This document shows, piece by piece, positions 61,011-64,000 of a stretch of 64,000 bases of DNA. Below the pieces are notes generated by a model. It saw nothing but the letters and a program-made list of their open reading frames with translations. It was not told where the DNA came from and ran no database searches. Each line of letters begins with the position of its first letter. Positions within the stretch are counted from its first letter, which is position 1. The DNA comes from Acanthopleuribacter pedis (GTDB taxonomy: Bacteria; Acidobacteriota; Holophagae; Acanthopleuribacterales; Acanthopleuribacteraceae), in assembly GCF_017377855.1 (NCBI RefSeq), contig NZ_JAFREP010000004.1, forward strand, positions 248,001 to 312,000, given 5' to 3'. A program made the position numbers and the translations under genes.

Positions 61011-61183
61011 AGGCGTGCTCGGTGGGTTCGAAGATATAACGCGGGGCGCGACCGTCCCTCGCAACAGATCACGCGCTTGGCCCAACGGGCTTTTCGTCGG
61101 GAAACGTGTTGGATTTGTTGGCATTATTCAGAATGGCTTAGTTTATCACGAAGCCTTGGGAGCACAGGTAAAATGCGCGTCGC

Positions 61184-62020
61184 CTAGGGCTGTTCGTATT
61201 GCTGCGCGTTGGAGGTTTTGCCGCCGTAGGTGCGCAGCGGGGTAAGCAGATCGTTGCCGAGGATGGTGCGAACGCGGGTCATCGGACCTTGGCGCAGCCC
61301 GGTATAACCCCAGGGCGTGTTGATGCTGGATGCTTCCATGTAGGCATTCTTGAAGGCGAACCCCAGCGAGAACCGCAACGTGCTACGACCCGAGGTACCG
61401 TGCAACAACAGCGGGTGGAAAAACAGCACATCGCCGCGCTGTAAGTGCCACACCGGGATCACCGGTTCCGGTTCAAACCCTTCAATCGGCAACAGGTTGC
61501 GGTTGCGGTTGGGCATCATCCCGTACAAATGGGACTTGGGTACCACCGTGATCGTGTTGCCTTTTTCCGGGGCGTGCAGCGGGATCCAGGTTACGATTTC
61601 GTGGACGGCCAGGCCCGTCCAGGTCTCCTGGTGCAGCGTTTTGAGGGTGGCCGGGTTGGTGTCGACCGGATCGTTGATGAACAAGTCGCAATTGTTGTAC
61701 ACCATGATGTCGGGGCCGATGAAGCGCTCGATGGTGTCCAAAAACCGGGGCTGCTGCATCAAGCTGTCGTAGGCGTCCGATCCCTTGAGTTTCTTGAGCA
61801 GGCGTTTCGACATTCCCAACACCGGGGGAACGGTGTCGGCGCCTGCTTGGGCGGTGTAGTCGGCTTTGAGTGCCGCGTAACCCTCGCGAATGTCGGTTTC
61901 TATCGATTGGATGTGGGTTGCATCGAATAAACCGCGGGCGACCACAAACCCGTTTTGCACAAAATAATCCAAAAACTCGGGACCGGTTGCTGTCTCGAAA
62001 TAGGCGTCCGTGATGTCCAT
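61184..62020 (-). CDS. Phytanoyl-CoA dioxygenase (PhyH)-family oxygenase
   Basis: 278 residues with AAGGAG 8 nt before the ATG. The N-terminal FLDYFVQNGFVVARGLF and the iron-site residues in TLHQETWTGLAVHEIVTW (His, and Glu in place of the usual Asp) and LLLHGTSGRSTLRFSLGF (distal His and 2OG-binding Arg) fit PhyH-like 2OG-Fe(II) enzymes. YNNCDLFINDP is seen in the second half. It is a second oxygenase besides the one at 35308, and the two differ in sequence. It is divergent from the methyltransferase gene at 62209. Confidence 0.82.
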   Translation of the reverse strand: MDITDAYFETATGPEFLDYFVQNGFVVARGLFDATHIQSIETDIREGYAALKADYTAQAGADTVPPVLGMSKRLLKKLKGSDAYDSLMQQPRFLDTIERFIGPDIMVYNNCDLFINDPVDTNPATLKTLHQETWTGLAVHEIVTWIPLHAPEKGNTITVVPKSHLYGMMPNRNRNLLPIEGFEPEPVIPVWHLQRGDVLFFHPLLLHGTSGRSTLRFSLGFAFKNAYMEASSINTPWGYTGLRQGPMTRVRTILGNDLLTPLRTYGGKTSNAQQYEQP

Positions 62021-62208
62021 GGCGGTCGCTCCTTGGCGGGGTAAGGGTTTGCTTGCCGTCGGTTTGTTACGCGGGATGACCCGATTCTACACCTTTTCCG
62101 GGTCGCAATCGCCGGGGAAATTTGCTGGAGCCTTGCTCGCAAACGGGTTATCGTTAACCTCACCCTTCCCCTATGTGATTCGCGCGGTTTCTAACACGAG
62201 GTTCGTTT

Positions 62209-62832
62209 ATGGCAACGCCTTTTACCTTGAGTCAACACTGGACCTTCAACCTAATGGACGATCCAAAACGGCTTGCTTTTGTGATGGCGCGTTACCAGTT
62301 CGTGGTCGACATGTGCACGCCGAACAGTTCCGTGATTGAGCTGGGTTGTAGCGAAGGCATTGGTTTACCGCTGCTGCTGGAGAAAGCCGACCGCTATACC
62401 GGGGTCGATATCGACGGCCCCGCGCTTGAATTTGCCCGCAAGAACTGGCCCGATCCGCGTTTTACCTTCCTTGAGGACGATGTGTTGGGCAAACAGTTCG
62501 GTACCTTTGACTGTGTGTTTAGTTTGGATGTGGTCGAGCACATCGAGCAGGCGCGCGAGCATCTTTTTTTCGAGGCGGTCCATCAAAACACAGCTGAAAC
62601 CGGGATTGCCGTGGTCGGCACGCCGAACCTTTCCGCCGAGGCCTACCAGTCGGAATCCAGCCGCATCGGACACATCAACCTGTTTAGCGCCAAACGCCTC
62701 AAGGCCTGCCTTCAAACGTATTTTCACCATGTGTTCCTGTTTGGCATGAACGATGAACTGGTTCACACCGGTTACCACAATATGTGCCATTACCTGATCG
62801 CTTTGGCCTGTAACAAGAAGGTGCATTCATGA
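62209..62832 (+). CDS. Class I SAM-dependent methyltransferase
   Basis: 207 residues with a clear SAM site: VIELGCSEGIGLPLLLE, YTGVDIDGPALEFARKNW, FLEDDVLGKQFGTFDCVFS and LDVVEHIEQAREHLFF. The C-terminal TPNLSAEAYQSE, SRIGHINLFSAKRL region matches glycan-locus methyltransferases. Its stop overlaps the next start by four bases (ATGA). It is the promoter-proximal gene of a two-gene unit divergent from the PhyH-like gene. Acceptor unknown. Confidence 0.87.
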   Translation: MATPFTLSQHWTFNLMDDPKRLAFVMARYQFVVDMCTPNSSVIELGCSEGIGLPLLLEKADRYTGVDIDGPALEFARKNWPDPRFTFLEDDVLGKQFGTFDCVFSLDVVEHIEQAREHLFFEAVHQNTAETGIAVVGTPNLSAEAYQSESSRIGHINLFSAKRLKACLQTYFHHVFLFGMNDELVHTGYHNMCHYLIALACNKKVHS

Positions 62833-63422
62833 CCCAAACCCTCGACGATTACGAGTCCCGGTTCGGCGACGGCCTGGCGTTTTCCCAGGCGTTTGTCAAA
62901 AAGCCGCGTGCTTTTTTGCAACGGGCCGCTTGTTTTAAATTTGCGACCAAAATGCTCGGCGAAACCGGACCGGTGCTCAACCTCGACGCTTCAGATGGTT
63001 TCGGCGCCTGGATTTTGGCGCGGGAATGCGGGGCCTGCCACGCTGTGGTCGATGACAACGAAGCGCGCTTCAAGGCCGAGGCTACCTGGCGGGGCGACGG
63101 GATTTCCTTCGGCGGATCAGCCGCTTTGGCAACCCGCGATCAAATCTGGCCGGCGCTGGTTTGGTTGACGGGGGATGTGCCGGAAGATGCCTTTACGCGG
63201 TTCGAACGGCTGCTCCCCAAACTGGCTCCCATGGCAACCGTCCTCATCGGCTGGGGCTTAGAGGCGCCTGACGCTGTTGCTTACCAGGACCAAGCCGCCG
63301 TTCTGAAGCCGCGTTTCAAAAAATGCTTCACCTTTTTCGTTTCCGGCGCGGTCATTCGTCCGGCGTCTCCCGCCGCCCAAGGTCCGCTGCTGTTTTTGGG
63401 TGCCGGTATTAACAATCGATAA
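62829..63422 (+). CDS. Degenerate methyltransferase-like protein
   Basis: 197 residues; the fold resembles a class I methyltransferase but motif I reads VLNLDASDGFGAWILA instead of a glycine-rich loop, and the following acidic residue of the SAM ribose site is displaced (AVVDDNEARFKAE). No other catalytic feature is visible. It is translationally coupled to the canonical methyltransferase just upstream, so it may be an inactive partner subunit. The start is ATG 62829. It is convergent with the phosphatase gene and overlaps it by 14 bp. Confidence 0.65.
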   Translation: MTQTLDDYESRFGDGLAFSQAFVKKPRAFLQRAACFKFATKMLGETGPVLNLDASDGFGAWILARECGACHAVVDDNEARFKAEATWRGDGISFGGSAALATRDQIWPALVWLTGDVPEDAFTRFERLLPKLAPMATVLIGWGLEAPDAVAYQDQAAVLKPRFKKCFTFFVSGAVIRPASPAAQGPLLFLGAGINNR

Positions 63423-64000
63423 GGACGATACTCAAGTTATCGCCACCGCCACGCCAACCCATGCAGGCTTTCATGATCTTTTGCGCCACCTTGGCTGCCG
63501 GATCCTTGGTGCGCAACAGGTCGCCTAGCTTTTCGAGGCTTAAGGCGCTTTGGTTTTCCTCGATCCCGTCGGTCGCAAAAAACAAGCGGTCTCCCGGTTC
63601 GAGGTTTTTGGCGCCATAGCGTGGTGCGACCCGTTCCAGGCCGATGTAGAGGTCCAGCCACGAATTCTTGAACTCGCCGGCGGGGATCTGGGTTTGGAGA
63701 CCGGTCAGGCCATGGAGCCCGGTCAATACCTTGGCGACCTCTTCGTCGGTGAGGGGACGCCGTTGGCTTTGGTTGTACAGCTCGAGCAACGCGAAACAGG
63801 TCAGCGATTTGTGCGCCGGTTCCGACAAGCTGTCGGTGAATTGGGCGCGTTGCAATAAATCATAGATGCGGTTCAAGGGCGAGTTGTCTTCGCCGAGGAA
63901 AAGTCCTTGCTGAACGGGGATCAGGTCTTGGAGCTGATCGTTGCGCATCAGCCAACAACGAGAATCACCGTAGGCGGCATAGTGGAGCCGCTCTTGTTCA
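63409..64000 (-). CDS. PP2C-type serine/threonine phosphatase (N-terminus beyond window)
   Basis: The frame stays open to the right edge of the window, giving 197 C-terminal residues; the start lies outside. Visible PP2C motifs are YGDSRCWLMRND, which matches the GDSR(A/x)Y strand, GDRLFFATDGIEE with the metal-binding Asp of the ATDG motif, and the terminal GGGDNLSIVLIDC with the GGxDN(I/L)(S/T) motif. The Met at 63948 is internal, not the start. It is a regulatory protein phosphatase unrelated to the glycan genes. Confidence 0.85.
   Translation of the reverse strand, partial: EQERLHYAAYGDSRCWLMRNDQLQDLIPVQQGLFLGEDNSPLNRIYDLLQRAQFTDSLSEPAHKSLTCFALLELYNQSQRRPLTDEEVAKVLTGLHGLTGLQTQIPAGEFKNSWLDLYIGLERVAPRYGAKNLEPGDRLFFATDGIEENQSALSLEKLGDLLRTKDPAAKVAQKIMKACMGWRGGGDNLSIVLIDC

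Overview
The window looks like a GC-rich (I estimate high fifties % GC, not counted exactly) Gram-negative chromosome segment. The evidence is a tripartite RND efflux operon with a lipoprotein adaptor, heptose and nonulosonic-acid (sialic/legionaminic/pseudaminic-type) sugar genes, and a secreted Rhs protein. No rRNA, tRNA or species-diagnostic gene is present, so the taxon cannot be fixed. An Acidobacteriota/Holophagae-like organism is only a guess.

Layout. 1-6.4 kb: efflux operon on the minus strand (lipoprotein adaptor, then two RND pumps, the second running off the left edge). 6.4-8.2 kb: an orphan Imm51-like immunity gene and two tandem copies of a 165-178 bp palindromic repeat. 8.2-19.2 kb: a secreted polymorphic-toxin operon. 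It encodes a beta-propeller/LRR protein, a cohesin-like/dockerin-like protein and a 1838-residue Rhs protein with a Hint domain and an exchangeable C-terminal toxin, followed by its presumed immunity gene and a two-gene AT-rich cassette. 19.3-53.3 kb: a large surface-glycan locus. 53.4-53.8 kb: remnant of an OPT-type transporter. 54-57.4 kb: mutS2 and an Rpn-type nuclease. 57.6-63.4 kb: more glycan genes (glycosyltransferase, WbuC-like cupin, aminotransferase, PhyH oxygenase, methyltransferases). The right edge holds a truncated PP2C phosphatase.

The glycan locus has several sub-modules. An SpsE/SpsF/SpsG-like module (23.5-28.2 kb) holds a short NeuB, a GH57-like protein and a cytidylyltransferase-PseG fusion. 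A tightly overlapping operon (28.7-37.9 kb) has an SDR epimerase, a GmhA-like isomerase, a kinase/nucleotidyltransferase with HldE domains in reverse order, a HAD-APH fusion, a split transketolase, a 2OG oxygenase, an LIC12192-family protein, a methyltransferase and a CMP-sugar synthetase; together these could make and activate a heptose-like sugar. NeuB and NeuC at 50.5-53.3 kb plus the CMP-sugar synthetase could make an activated nonulosonic acid.

The most unusual part is at 37.9-42.3 kb. A radical SAM protein and both subunits of a TPP-dependent 2-oxoacid dehydrogenase E1 are encoded next to a protein that joins a lipoyl domain and an E3-binding domain to a NeuD/PglD-type left-handed beta-helix sugar acyltransferase. 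This is the architecture of a dehydrogenase E2 in which the CoA-acyltransferase core has been replaced by a sugar acyltransferase. I infer a dedicated machine that decarboxylates a 2-oxoacid and passes the acyl group from the lipoyl arm directly to a sugar without CoA. Dispersed palindromic repeats lie beside this module and after the second PglD-like gene.
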